Source: Auricularia sp. M13 (lineage: Eukaryota; Basidiomycota; Agaricomycetes; Auriculariales; Auriculariaceae). From it: a DNA stretch of 64,000 nucleotides. The stretch covers positions 124,001 to 188,000 of the forward strand of contig CM073201.1 in the NCBI GenBank assembly GCA_037042915.1, in the 5' to 3' direction. The notes beneath the pieces are model-generated. The model had not been told where the DNA came from. It made no database searches and saw only the letters and a list, made by a program, of their open reading frames with translations. Positions within the stretch are counted from its first letter, which is position 1, and each line of letters starts with the position of its first letter. Positions 45,250 to 55,890 of the stretch are shown here, piece after piece. Made by a program: the position numbers and the translations under genes.

Positions 45250-46134
45250 ATGTCCGTCTGGCTTATAATCGGGTAAGCGTCCGCCTCGCTCCTCTTGCAC
45301 TCTGCATCGAATGATGAAGACTTCCGGACGCAGTGCATCGCGTGGCATCGGACTCGAGCTCGCGCGGCAGCTTGCTCTGGCCACGAGTCCGCCCAACACC
45401 GTAATCGCGACTTACCGAGTACCTTCGGCCGCGACAAGTCTCCTTGAACTGGCAGCACAGCACAGAAACGTGCACATCGTCTCGCTCGACGATCGCAGCG
45501 ACGAATCTGTGCAGGCGGCGGTAGCGGCGACAAGCGCGATCGTTCGTCCCCGCGGCGTGGACATACTCATTAACAGTGCAGTACGTACTCATTTACACCT
45601 CTACTCGTCAGAACCTCAGATGATAACATTGCATGTTATGAAGGACCTGCAAGACAAGACTTCCGCAATGCCCGAAGACGCAGAGGCTTCCTTTCTGCGC
45701 ATATTCCTCGCCTTCCTGCCGCTGATACGAGCCGGCCTGCGCAAACTCGTCGTTTCCGTCAGCAACGACGCAACCGCAAACCGTACCACTGGTACGCCCA
45801 ATATGTTGGCGAGTTTCCACTGCATCCGAAGCCCGCAGCGCTGACGCCTCGCCTTATACAACAGGCGTCGCAATTGGCGACGCAGTACCCGGACCTTGTC
45901 ATTCGAACGTTTGCGCCGTCGTGGATCAGCGAGGGTGAGGGTTTTCAGCCTCGGGAGATCCTTGCGATTCATACTTACGGAGGCTGGCAAGACGCGTTGT
46001 CTGCCATTGGGTCAGGTGCTCAACTGCCAGCGGACTTCGCGATATCGAGACACGTACAACCGTCTGAATATGCGAGCTTGGCAGCTCGGGCTGTCCGCCA
46101 GATTGAGCGGCATGTCGCGAACAGCTATAGATAG
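45250..46134 (+). CDS. Atypical short-chain dehydrogenase (SDR3), possibly inactive
   Basis: Exon 1 (45250-45272) MSVWLIIG joins exon 2 (45334-45580) ASRGIGLELARQLALATSPP, giving the GASRGIG cofactor motif. VDILINSA matches the NNAG motif. A short intron follows, then FLRIFLAFLPLIRAGLRKLV. A 47-nt intron (45792-45838, GTACGC to CCGCAG) restores the frame into LTPRLIQQASQLATQYPDLV and RTFAPSWISEG, ending at 46134. The layout resembles sniffer-like SDRs. The catalytic YxxxK is not visible in the spliced product or in the read-through alternative, so it may be a degenerate gene or I may have one junction wrong. The acceptor of the second intron is uncertain. Confidence 0.62.
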
Positions 46135-46614
46135 TCGACGTGCGGCCGTTAGTAGATTGAAAAACATTTCCTGTAAAATAATAAAATCGAGTCAGAACAG
46201 AATCGGATGAACTGCCGCGACGTTGCCACACGCACGCGAGGAACAGAGAACGGTTGAAGGTTGCCGTGCAGTGCTAGCGCTCCTTGACAGGGGATTGGAG
46301 GGTCGTGCGGAATGAATGTCTATCTTGGAGCCGAGTTGAGGTGAGAGCGCAATTGTTATCGGCCAGCGAGTACAAGCCGTGTTCTCTTGTAGCAAGGTTC
46401 CTCAGTCGCGTTCATTTCTTGTAGGAGAATTAATTTCGTTGTGCACTAACACCGTCGGAGCCGTGGGAAGGGTCACACCAGTTGCTCGATGTAGGCGGGT
46501 ACAGACAGACGTACCTTCCCAGTTGGGCTGTCAACAGCCTAGCCGCTGCCCCTCTCCTCAAAAGAGGGAGACAGCGGAACCGCTTCTATGGAATTGAATG
46601 GGTGTCTAAGAGCT
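46135..46614. other. Spacer upstream of the small secreted protein
   Basis: Nothing recognised apart from the promoter of the next gene. Confidence 0.45.
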
Positions 46615-46620
46615 ATAAAG
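46615..46620 (+). promoter_or_regulatory. TATA box of the small secreted protein
   Basis: TATAAA, 61-66 bp upstream of the ATG at 46681. Confidence 0.6.
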
Positions 46621-46680
46621 AGCGCCCCGGCTAGCCGCTCCCCAGTCAGCAGCTTCCCCCCGCGACCAACAGCCAGTGAG

Positions 46681-46932
46681 ATGAAGCCTACCTCCGTCCT
46701 CGCCCTCGCCCTCGCCCTCGCCGGTCCGGCGTCTGCATCCCTTATCGCCTACGGGCTCTGCCAGACCGGGTGCAACGTCGCAGCCGTCTCGTGTTACGCT
46801 GCGGCTGGCGCGACGATGGGCACCGTCGTCGCGGCACCTGCAGCCGTCGCGGGCGTTGCGGCGTGCAATGCCGGCCTCGGCGCCTGCATGGCCACCCTCT
46901 GCGCGCCTCTTCTGCTCGTCCCTGCTCCTTAA
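46681..46932 (+). CDS. Small secreted cysteine-rich protein
   Basis: An 83-residue single-exon protein. The signal peptide MKPTSVLALALALAGPASA is followed by a short mature chain with a CQTGCN...CY start, an Ala/Val-rich hydrophobic middle and CNAGLGACMATLCAP near the end. The in-frame ATG at 46588 is upstream of the TATA box, so 46681 is the better start. Small proteins with this Cys pattern are common in mushroom-forming fungi, some annotated as zygote-specific-like. Role unknown; secretion is the only firm prediction. Confidence 0.75.
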   Translation: MKPTSVLALALALAGPASASLIAYGLCQTGCNVAAVSCYAAAGATMGTVVAAPAAVAGVAACNAGLGACMATLCAPLLLVPAP

Positions 46933-47606
46933 GCCAAGGTCAGTCGTAGCTACGATATTTTTATCCGCGGACTCAGGAGCGGCTCACCGGCTTGTAGTCC
47001 GAAGTTTGTACCGAATATTGCACGATCGAACGGCCGCGTTTCTCCCGCCTGTTAATTTCGAATGTTGTGTGTCCGGGAAATGAACCTCACCTGTACTGTA
47101 ATTTTCGGGGATGTGCGAATTGATACGTGTTACAATCGTGCCTTCGGCGCCTGTGGGCGGTGACATTGATGGCGCAAGACGAACTTCCGGGTGTTGGAGC
47201 AGGGCCAGACCGATGTGGACGTATTGTCGCTGATGTCGTAGATCTGGGGACGACGACCGTCATGGAGATGAACAAGGCGCGTGCCGGCGCGCGCGTCACG
47301 GCAGACACGTGATCACGAGCGGACCTCATGTTCGCCTATTGTGCACATCAGCGCTCAAGAGAAGCAGAAGCACTGTCCAAATCGGAACTCACCGGGTTCA
47401 GGGATCAAGGCAGGACACAATCTGTGGCAACAGGCAGCTTGTGTAGCGCCGAGCGAGAAGCAACGTGGATTAGTCCGCAGCGGGGCGAAGCATGCCACGG
47501 CGGTTATCACACGTGCATCTCGGCTTCGGGCAGGGACTGCATTGTTGCAGCGCGCAACCCATAAGTACTGCGTCGTCGAGGCTCTGTCTACCTAGTAACA
47601 GCAACG
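46933..47606. other. Spacer upstream of the F-box gene
   Basis: No coding or RNA feature seen. Confidence 0.45.
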
Positions 47607-48944
47607 ATGAGCAATCGCCACCCACTCGCGATGCCCGAACTGCTCGGGCACGTCTTCACGTACCTCGATCTCGAGGAGCTACTCGAGGTCAGGCTGGTGG
47701 CGCACATCTGGGACGCGTGCGTGCGCGAGTCATCCGAATTCAGCGACAACATCCGATTCGACAGCGAGCTCAGCGACGGCGCCGTCCAGTTCTTCCTCCT
47801 GCGCTTGCACGCCCGCCAAAACAGCCCTGTATGCGTCATCATCGAGACCATGGAAGAAAACCCGGAGCTGCAGCACAGGCTGCTCCTGCCGATCGCGAGC
47901 CAGCTACATCGCATCCGCGAGTTGTTGATACTCTTGCTGCATCCCGACCACGCGCAGTTCTTCAACAACGCGCTGTGCCGTCCGGCGCCCATTCTGCGGA
48001 GGCTGGCGCTGACTTATGACCCCGACCCGCCCGAGGACGACGACGCCCTGCCGATTTATGAGCTGCCCGTGAACATTTTCGCCGGCACTGCACCTTACCT
48101 CGTCAATGTCTCGCTCTCGGAGCTGACACTTCCTCCCGCGCCGCCGCCCGGATTCGCTGCAGTGGAGAGTGTCGAGTTCTACATCCGCGTCGCAGAGGAC
48201 ATGGCACGCACCATCAATCCTCTGTTCACGCATTTCCCCCGCCTACGCGACATGCTCATCGCGATACCGCGCCCGATATGGTCGCCGGATACTGCGACAG
48301 CGCCGATGGTGCAGGGCGCGCGCCAGCTCGAGTATTTCCACGTCAGCGGGCAGCAGTCCCCGCTCGTGCGCTGGGTGCAGGGCGTCACCGGCGGGTCGAT
48401 CGACAACGTCGTAATCGTCGACGCGATCGCGTCGGAGTCGCTGGAGCTCTTCGTCGAGCAGCTGGTCGAGCGCCTGACGGACGACCTCGCGCTCTTGATG
48501 ACGGACGCCAGCTCGTCCGCGGAGGCGCGCGTGACCGTCTCGTCGCTCTCGCACGCGCACTGGGAGCGCACGCTCATGTTTCCCCCGACGCACCACGCGG
48601 CGTGGGTGGCCGAGTGGCTCGCGCCGCCCGCGAACTTCGCGCCGCGCATCGTGCGCCTCGACGTGCACTCGACTGTGTGGCCCGCCCTGTGCGAAGGCGT
48701 GCGCGCTCTGCCGAACCTCATGCAACTCCGCGTGAACCTCGGACAGGAATGTATTGCGATGGGCGAGGTTGAGCTCGACGAGGTGCTGGTGTGCCCGCGT
48801 CTGCGCGAGGTGACGCTGGTCGTCGATGGCGATGCTGACGAGGTCGACGACAGCGAGATATATGCGTTTGCGCGCAAGTCGCTGGACCACGGATCGCATG
48901 TCCCACATGTAGCCATCGAGCGTGCTCCGCCAAGCCCGTGGTAG
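47607..48944 (+). CDS. F-box-like protein
   Basis: An intronless 445-residue protein. Residues about 5-40 (HPLAMPELLGHVFTYLDLEE then VRLVAHIWDACV) match the F-box pattern of a Pro-Glu-Leu helix followed by L-x-x-VC-like residues. The rest is a solenoid-like series of strand/helix units with leucines (LRRLALTYD, LVNVSLSELTLP, LRDMLIAIPRP, LMQLRVNLGQE, LREVTLVVDGD), as in many basidiomycete F-box proteins where it recruits substrates for SCF ubiquitin ligase. No membrane helix. Substrate unknown. Confidence 0.78.
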   Translation: MSNRHPLAMPELLGHVFTYLDLEELLEVRLVAHIWDACVRESSEFSDNIRFDSELSDGAVQFFLLRLHARQNSPVCVIIETMEENPELQHRLLLPIASQLHRIRELLILLLHPDHAQFFNNALCRPAPILRRLALTYDPDPPEDDDALPIYELPVNIFAGTAPYLVNVSLSELTLPPAPPPGFAAVESVEFYIRVAEDMARTINPLFTHFPRLRDMLIAIPRPIWSPDTATAPMVQGARQLEYFHVSGQQSPLVRWVQGVTGGSIDNVVIVDAIASESLELFVEQLVERLTDDLALLMTDASSSAEARVTVSSLSHAHWERTLMFPPTHHAAWVAEWLAPPANFAPRIVRLDVHSTVWPALCEGVRALPNLMQLRVNLGQECIAMGEVELDEVLVCPRLREVTLVVDGDADEVDDSEIYAFARKSLDHGSHVPHVAIERAPPSPW

Positions 48945-49318
48945 AGGTAGCCAGTGTACAACAAGTCATTTCCGCCCTTTGATCGTGTCGAGAATGACCC
49001 ATGATTTGGTTGCCAGACAGGTTGAGCCGGAAAGAATCGGATACCAATTGAAATGACTGTAAACCGCTAGCAGTTGACACGAGAGATGCAACTTCAATTG
49101 AAAATAAGCCGCAAAAAAAAAGAAGCCAGTCGCGTAGATTTGCCGCATATTGTGGACTTGACGTGGTCCATATAACAGCTTGCAGTTCAGCGTGAGGAAG
49201 GTATTTTGAGTGGCAGAATGGAGCACCCTCGCCCGCCAAGGCTTCATCCCAGGACAGAGCAGGACGCAAGCAGGACGCCGCCCTCTGAATACAGTGATGA
49301 CTACTGGCCCTGGATATC
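48945..49318. other. Spacer between F-box gene and LTR element
   Basis: AT-richer 3' flank of the F-box gene with a short A run near 49113. No gene seen. Confidence 0.45.
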
Positions 49319-49323
49319 TGAAT

Positions 49324-49487
49324 TATGAAAATTATAGGCTTCCCGGGAGGCTCAAGCCCTTGTAGCGCGGTACGCGCGGGCTGTCGCGGTAAGGACTCTG
49401 GTGAACGGTTAATTATCGGAGTGTAAATACAGAACAATATGTCGTCCAACATCGGACTGACAACCACAGGATACAGAAATCCTGACA
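49324..49487. repeat. Left LTR
   Basis: 164 bp, identical by eye to the right LTR. Confidence 0.9.
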
Positions 49488-52324
49488 CTCCCCCTCAGGA
49501 CGATGTCCGGGAATCAACAATGGATGATAGTGCGGGAGAATGACAAACAAAACGAAAGAATAAAACCTCGTACTCAAAATACTCCCCTTGAAGATGCAAT
49601 GTGCATCGTCGTCGCTGCGCGTCGAAAGCACGCGTTGCCGCATCCACTACTGTGGTGCTGCGCGTCGCATCGTCGCATCCGCCGTGTGTCGGGCCCTGCG
49701 GTCCTTTCCTGTCCGGGATGCCGCTCGTCGAGGCCTTGGCCGTCCCGATGCTGCGTCTGCGCGGTACGGCCTGGTCGGCCTCTCCGCTACGCGGTCGGTC
49801 AGGCCCCATGCGGGTCCTGTACCTTCTCTCCCCCTTCGAAAAAATATAGTCGCGCCGGTGTTGGTGATTCGTGCGCGAGAGCGAGAGAAGAGTCGCAAGA
49901 AGATCTGCAAAAGAAGAATAAAAGATGAGCACTCGGTGCGTAGACCGCAACCTGCGTCTCTCTCCCCCTGCGGGATGCGCCCGAGTCGAAGCTCTAGCTC
50001 GATGCATGAGCTGGTCGAATAGAAAACTCTGCGCGGTGCATATCGCGCTCGCCGCAGACTGCGCTCGTGCCGTCGTGCATGTTGTACGATGCCGACGTCG
50101 AGATCTTGATGAGTACTGTGCGCTCTGCGTGCGCGGGTTGCTGTGCCGCGTCGTCCACTGGCGGCGTCGTCTGCCTCAAGAGAAATGAATGAGTCGCGGG
50201 GCTGAGCCCGCCGCGGACTGATTTCCGCTCGTCGTGCGCGCCCAACGCGCCGACATGGTCCTCTGCACGCTCCGGAGAGCTGTGCGGCTTGCGCTAAGCC
50301 GTCGTCGACTCGCGCTCCGTGAAACGTTGGCGTGCGTGCTGCCCTGCGCCGCCCGTGTCGGAAAACTTGATTGCCGCGCGGCTGCGGCCGTCGCGGTCCT
50401 GCGTCGCGTCGCACGTGTCCTCCATGTCGACGTTCGAAGTCTTCTGCACGCTCTGACGAGCCGTGCGGCTGCGCTAGGTCCTAAGCAGCCTGCGCCGGTC
50501 CCATGACTGCTGCATGGTCTTGCCAAGCACCGCGCGCCGTGTGTGCGCGTGCTGCCTGCAGTCGGCCCATGTCGTGGTCCGCTGCTGAGTGTCGGAGTGG
50601 AAGCGCCGGTGAGCATCGGCCGCTCTCCTCTCCCCCTGCTCCCCGCTGCTGACACTCCCCCACAGCTCGAAGCTGCCGTGGTGCGTGGTCGAGATCTAGT
50701 GCATCCAGAACGTCTGCGTGGGGTGCGGGTGTTGGGTCGTGCGCGCCAGCCTTGCCGTCTGCGGCGATTGTCGGGCTGCGCGCTCTCCGTTGCCGCTGCT
50801 CGCCGCCCTCGGTGAGTAGCGGACTTCTGCGCTCATTGCGCGCGTGGTCCCGAGCTGCGTACGGCGGTGTGTGCGCCCGTCGCGCTCGTGGTCGTTAAGT
50901 CGGCGGTCTGGTGCGTCATATCCTGCTCGGCCGCCGTCATGTGCTGACGCTGTGCTCGGCCGCCGGTGTCGCCGCTCTGCGTCAAGCGCCGGTTGTGGAT
51001 GGTGAGCGTGCGGTAAGTGTCCAACTCCGCCACTCGATGTTCTGCTAACGTCCGGCCTGCCATCCGCGCCGTCGCGGAGGCCTCTGTCCTGGTCGTTGCA
51101 TCGCGCGCGATGGGCCGCGCGAGGTATCTGCGCATGCTGGGCCAGTGCACGGCCCGCTGCGTTGTGGTCGTCCGGAGGTGCGTGTACTCTCGCGTTCCTC
51201 CGGTGCGACTGTCGTTGAGCCGCGCTCGTGTGTGCGCGCTCGTCTGCAACGCGGCGCGGCATTGTGCTCGCCCGCCGTCGTTGTGTCGGGATTTGCGGTG
51301 CGTAATGTCCAACGCCCGCTAGCTGCGTGCTGACACGGCGGCCACCGCTCGTGTAGTCGCGCTCTTCGTGCTGTGCCGCACGGAAATGTCGACGCCAGGC
51401 CTTATAAGGTCGTCGGGTTGCACTAATCGCCGGTGCGTACGGTCGCGTCGCCCGGTGTTGCCGTGCTGATATTGCGCCGCAAGAGTTGGCCGCTCCAGCC
51501 CTCCGCAGACACTGCGTCGCGAATTACGGGGCCCTGGTATGCCGCCTATCTCGCGTGTTGTCGGGGGCCGCGGCACTGAGCTCGCATCAAGTGCGCTCCC
51601 CCTGTCCGCCGCCATTCGGTGGTTGACGATGCCATCGCGGTCGGAGCGAGCTTCTCGCGGCGGGGCGTCCCGTCGCGCGTCCTGCGCCACGCCTGTACGT
51701 GAAACGCGTGCCATCTTTCCTTACTCCGCGCCTGACAAGACTTCCAGCCGCAAATCTTGCGCACTGAAACGGGGTCGTCGTCGGTCGTCCTGGTCCGTCG
51801 GTGCGTGACCTTCGCGCCGCATCGACGCCTCGATACTGACATGTCGAGTGCGCTGTCGTCGTCCTCCTTGCCGGGAAGAGCTCGCCAATCCGAGCAGAGC
51901 TGTATCTTGCTCGCGGGTCGCCAGATCGTTTGCGGTGCGCAGTCAGTGCTGCGGCTGCCGTACTGTCCACTTGGTCACCGTCTGGCTCCCCCTGTCGCCT
52001 GGATAGGACCTTGGAGTCGTCTGTCGCCTAGGCAGTACCCAATAAAGCCAATTCGTCGCCAGGAAGTCGATTCCATGCGCGTTGACCGTCGGTATACGTT
52101 CGTATCAGACAGGGCACATTTTCTACGAGTTGCCTTCTCGGAACGAAGAGTCTTAGAGCCTCCAGAGCAAGCTATGCGCCGGGTCGACATCAAGCCAAAG
52201 CAGTTCGGGTGTAGAATGCGTCGTGGTCGTTCTGCGCGCGCCTGCGCGTCTGTCGTCAGGTCGCCGCCGACCCGCCTCTGCCCGTGCCCATGCAAGTGCC
52301 GCCGCCCGGGCGGGGCTCATAACC

Positions 52325-52488
52325 TATGAAAATTATAGGCTTCCCGGGAGGCTCAAGCCCTTGTAGCGCGGTACGCGCGGGCTGTCGCGGTAAGGACTCT
52401 GGTGAACGGTTAATTATCGGAGTGTAAATACAGAACAATATGTCGTCCAACATCGGACTGACAACCACAGGATACAGAAATCCTGACA
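52325..52488. repeat. Right LTR
   Basis: 164 bp, identical by eye to the left LTR; followed by the TGAAT duplication. Confidence 0.9.
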
Positions 52489-52493
52489 TGAAT

Positions 52494-53328
52494 GCTGCTT
52501 CAATAACGATACTGAGTATGATAACCCATGATATTAAGGATAGGTACCGACTTTTGGCGCCGCCGCTTTGCTCTGGCATGCGTGCCTACATGGAAGAGCC
52601 CGAGCCATGTGACCGCTTTTTGCCGCCAGTCTTTGCTCCCGAACCGTACCTATCTCAGCTCGATTCTTAGACTCGTAACCTAAGTCGGCGTTCGCCGGCG
52701 GAGTCTGAATCGCTGCGCTGAGCCTTGGCGAAGCGACTGGGAGCCAGTTCCGTCACATGGCGCGTCACACTTTTAGATACTGAGCGTGACTTTGGACTTA
52801 GCCGCAACGCGTCGACCCCTCCACACTCAACTTTCACCTCTCCAGGCACATAGTTAAAAATGACTTTTGAAGGATTTGGAAGCATTTGAGATACGATTAT
52901 ATTTTGACTTCGAAAAATAGATGGAAAATAGGCGAAGCATTGAACTGCTGCAGGTCAAGTTGGAACACCTCTCCAAGCTCTCTAACTGTGCTTCTGAGTC
53001 AAAATTTTGGGTTCATAGGCCCCCCTCTAATTTCTGTGTATTTATCTTTGAAAAAAATTGAAATCGTTCTCGATCGCCTCAAAATCGCCTAAAACGTGTT
53101 TTTACCTGTACCTGTGGAAACTCGAAATCAGTGGTGGGAGGTCGCCAGGTGCGATTTGGCGAAGTCCAAAGTCACATTTGGTATCAAAAATGGCGGCGCT
53201 TGAAAAAGCGGAACTGGAGCCCAGCCGTTTTGAGAATCCGTTCAAGCGGACTTCCAAAACGGCTGGGGACGAGCCTACTCGATTCTTGAACCACCAGCGA
53301 TCAACATTCAATCCTCTACATATCGGTC
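52494..53328. other. Spacer upstream of DUF6535 gene 1
   Basis: No gene seen. AT-rich DNA at 52850-53100 is followed by the hairpin at 53221-53266. Confidence 0.5.
53221..53266. repeat. 46-bp hairpin-forming palindrome
   Basis: CCAGCCGTTTTG at 53221-53232 and its exact inverse CAAAACGGCTGG at 53255-53266 enclose a second imperfect stem. It lies 63 bp upstream of the DUF6535 start. Confidence 0.7.
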
Positions 53329-55890
53329 ATGGAGGCCCAGGATACTGCAAACAGAGAGGTACCCGCGTCGGATTTGCGCTCGCAGGTACGGATTTCATCG
53401 CAATTAACCCGCATTTTGTTCGTGACATACCCGCGATAGCAAATTCGTGAAATGAACGACTGGCTAAGGGAGCCGAGCAAGGAAGGGCCTAATCGTGACG
53501 ACGCGCTGTACAAGGTATTCATAAACAGAGCCTTTACAGCTTCCCGCTTCTGATGGGTTTATATATGTGCATAGGAATTGCTGGACGGCACACCAGCTAA
53601 AGCTACTTTACCACCCCCGGGGAACGAGGAAGAGGCCTGGCGTCAGTGCGCCAAGCTCATTGAAAAGCACGACGACGATGCATGCAAGGCATACCGCGAG
53701 GAGATTGACACATTGCTGGTTTTCGTGCGTTTGCCGCTTCGAGTTCAAGTTCTCTTCTAGCTCTGATATTGGTTCTGATGGCGTGCTTCAGGCTGGTCTG
53801 TTCTCTGCTGTCGTGACAGCCTTCAGCGTGGAATCCTACCAGTGGCTTCAGACGCAGCCGAATGATCCGACTGTCGAGATTCTTGCCCGTCTTACGCAGC
53901 TGTTGTCTCACAATGCAACGGTCGACTATCTCGCACCTGCGCAAGACACAGTCGGTCCGGGTCTGTCCCCTTCGACGGCCGCACGGATCAACGCCTTATG
54001 GTTTCTCTCTTTGACGTTCAGCCTCACTGCCGCGCTCGTCGGCATCCTCTGCAAAGAATGGGTGCGAGAGTTCGGGCGCGAGGCCGGGGGACAGAGCACC
54101 GAAGACTTCTGCGGACTGCGACAGATGAAGTTCGAGGGCTTCGAGGAGGCGTGGAAGGTACCAGAAATCATATCTGCTGTCCCGTTGCTTCTGCAGCTCG
54201 CTCTTTGGCTTTTCCTTCTCGGTGTCCTGGAGCTTCTTTGGCGCTTGCATACCGGTGTCGCCTTAGCTGTCTCAGTCGCCGGCGGCATGGCTGTGATGTT
54301 TTATGCGGCGACTACGTTTCTTCCCATGATTCAGCATGGTCTTCGTCTCGCTGATCGACATCAGATAGGTCTGCTGCGCTCGCAGTGCCCATTCAAATCA
54401 CCACAAGCGTGGCTGACCCTTCGCCTATTCTCCTTGCTTATATATCACTGGCCATGGCTGGCCAATCGACGGAAGAACATTGCACTGTCGAACTCTTGGG
54501 TTGACTTCGATTTGCTGTATGAATGATACTTCAATATGAAGTATCATAATACCTATCCGGACGAGTATGGGCCGTCGCTTCCATTCCGCGGACTGGCGTG
54601 GCTGGTTGGCACCATGACGTACCCTGCAGTCCACGATGCAGTTTGGCACTGCGTATGGGGCCGGGTGACAAACGCACGAAAATTTACCCACCGATACGTG
54701 CATGCGGACGTTTTGCACGTGATTCGCGCTGCGGATCGCTATGAGCGCGATCGTCCCTATCGACCATTCTCTTCCCTCACGGTGACTCGCGCATGCGTTT
54801 TGAAATATGCCAGAAGAACTACGATGGATCGTAACGACTTACTCCTCCTGTTCAGCCAGGAAATACATCATATCGGGCGGGAAGATGTCCCTGCGCTATG
54901 GGATGCAATGTTACTAACAGTGAGGGACGTCGACAAGTACTTTACGGTCAGAAAGGGTTAGTCTCCTGTTTTTATGGCACTCGGGATGTTCACAACTGTC
55001 CAGAGACACTTTTCATGCTAATTCGTGCCATTCAACGGCTTATGCATGCAACAAAATCTTCGGATGCCAGCCCCATCCCCAAGGATTACGACCGGATGCT
55101 TGTTAAGCTGGCACATCTACTCCGATACAGCCGTTTCCTCGACTGGAAACTCCGAACATACATGTGTGCGGTCTGCTTACGATGGCTACGCGACCAGTCC
55201 TCTCCGGATCGCGTTCGCCCCGTTGTCAAGGAAATACTGCCTGTTATTTGCCTCCAACCCGTCTCCGTCACCCGGAGACGGCTGATCGACATTGATCAGC
55301 CGCACGTGGGAGTCTATCTTGCGTTTCTGAGAAAGTCTGTTGAGCTGCTCTGTAATCCGCTACCGGACGTCAATTGGATCGAGCACATCACATCGACAGC
55401 CCCTTTCGACTGGATTTACCAACCTCTGCTGGAGCTGGCTTTTCACGAACGATGCGGCCGCACGTCGCAGCAGGCAGAACACCATAACGTGCCGCCTCCA
55501 TCGCCTTCCCCGATTGCCGATGGCGCATCCAATCTGCACGCCGACACCGGTCCAAGGCTGACCGCGACGGTGGGCGTGAGCACGCAGCTTCCCGGGCCGG
55601 TGGCCTCTCCGGAAGAGAGGGTTGCTGTCGATCATGGCTCATCGGAGCGTACCACTCAGGCTGGTTTGACGGTGTCGACGGACGGACCTCTCGGAAACAC
55701 CGGCGTCGCCCATGCTGTTTTGACGCCTGGTTCCGACGAGCGAGACGGGGGCTCGGAGCATGCGGAGAGCGCTGTCGGTGCGGCACGCCGCCTTGGCTTG
55801 GGTTGTCCCGAGGACCCAGGGGAAAGTGCGCGGGAATCCCTCGGGCTGGAGACCGTGCCTCGGGACCCAGAGGCCATGCAGACTGCATAA
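53329..55890 (+). CDS. DUF6535 membrane protein 1, with an in-frame TGA
   Basis: Exons 53329-53385, 53440-53514, 53575-53724, 53792-54956 and 55004-55890 join in phase. Exon 3 ends KAYREEIDTLLVF and exon 4 continues AGLFSAVVTAFSVESYQWLQ, the DUF6535 signature. Further helices include LSLTFSLTAALVGILC, LLLQLALWLFLLGVLELLW and VAGGMAVMFYAATTFLP. After the membrane part come RGLAWLVGTM, DRNDLLLLFSQE and a helical C-terminal region with LRDQSSPDRVRPVVKEI, then a Ser/Glu-rich tail to TAA at 55888-55890. A TGA at 54524-54526 interrupts the frame inside a perfect palindrome. Splicing 54500-54541 would remove it in frame, otherwise the gene is broken. Role unknown. Confidence 0.75.
54522..54546. repeat. 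Perfect palindrome containing the in-frame stop
   Basis: ATGATACTTCA, then ATA, then TGAAGTATCAT: 11-bp arms with a 3-nt loop, located exactly where the DUF6535 frame meets TGA. Confidence 0.8.

Larger units (their letters stand above)
49319..52493. mobile_element. Non-autonomous LTR retrotransposon with 5-bp target duplication
   Basis: Two 164-bp direct repeats, 49324-49487 and 52325-52488, read identical throughout. Both start TATGAAAATTATAGGC and end AAATCCTGACA. TGAAT immediately precedes the left LTR (49319-49323) and follows the right LTR (52489-52493). The 2,837-bp interior begins CTCCCCCTCAGGACGATG and is GC-rich with many CGTCG-type runs. No gag, protease, integrase or reverse transcriptase reading frame is seen on either strand. 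Identical LTRs indicate a recent insertion, presumably mobilised by another element's enzymes (a LARD-type element). Confidence 0.9.

Noticed and set aside
45781-45844. Frameshift in SDR3
   Set aside because: A 47-nt GT-AG intron at 45792-45838 restores the frame.
49495-52329. ORFs of 100-250 codons inside the LTR element as possible gag or accessory proteins
   Set aside because: None shows a zinc knuckle, protease, integrase or reverse transcriptase motif, and they overlap on both strands as expected for GC-rich non-coding DNA.
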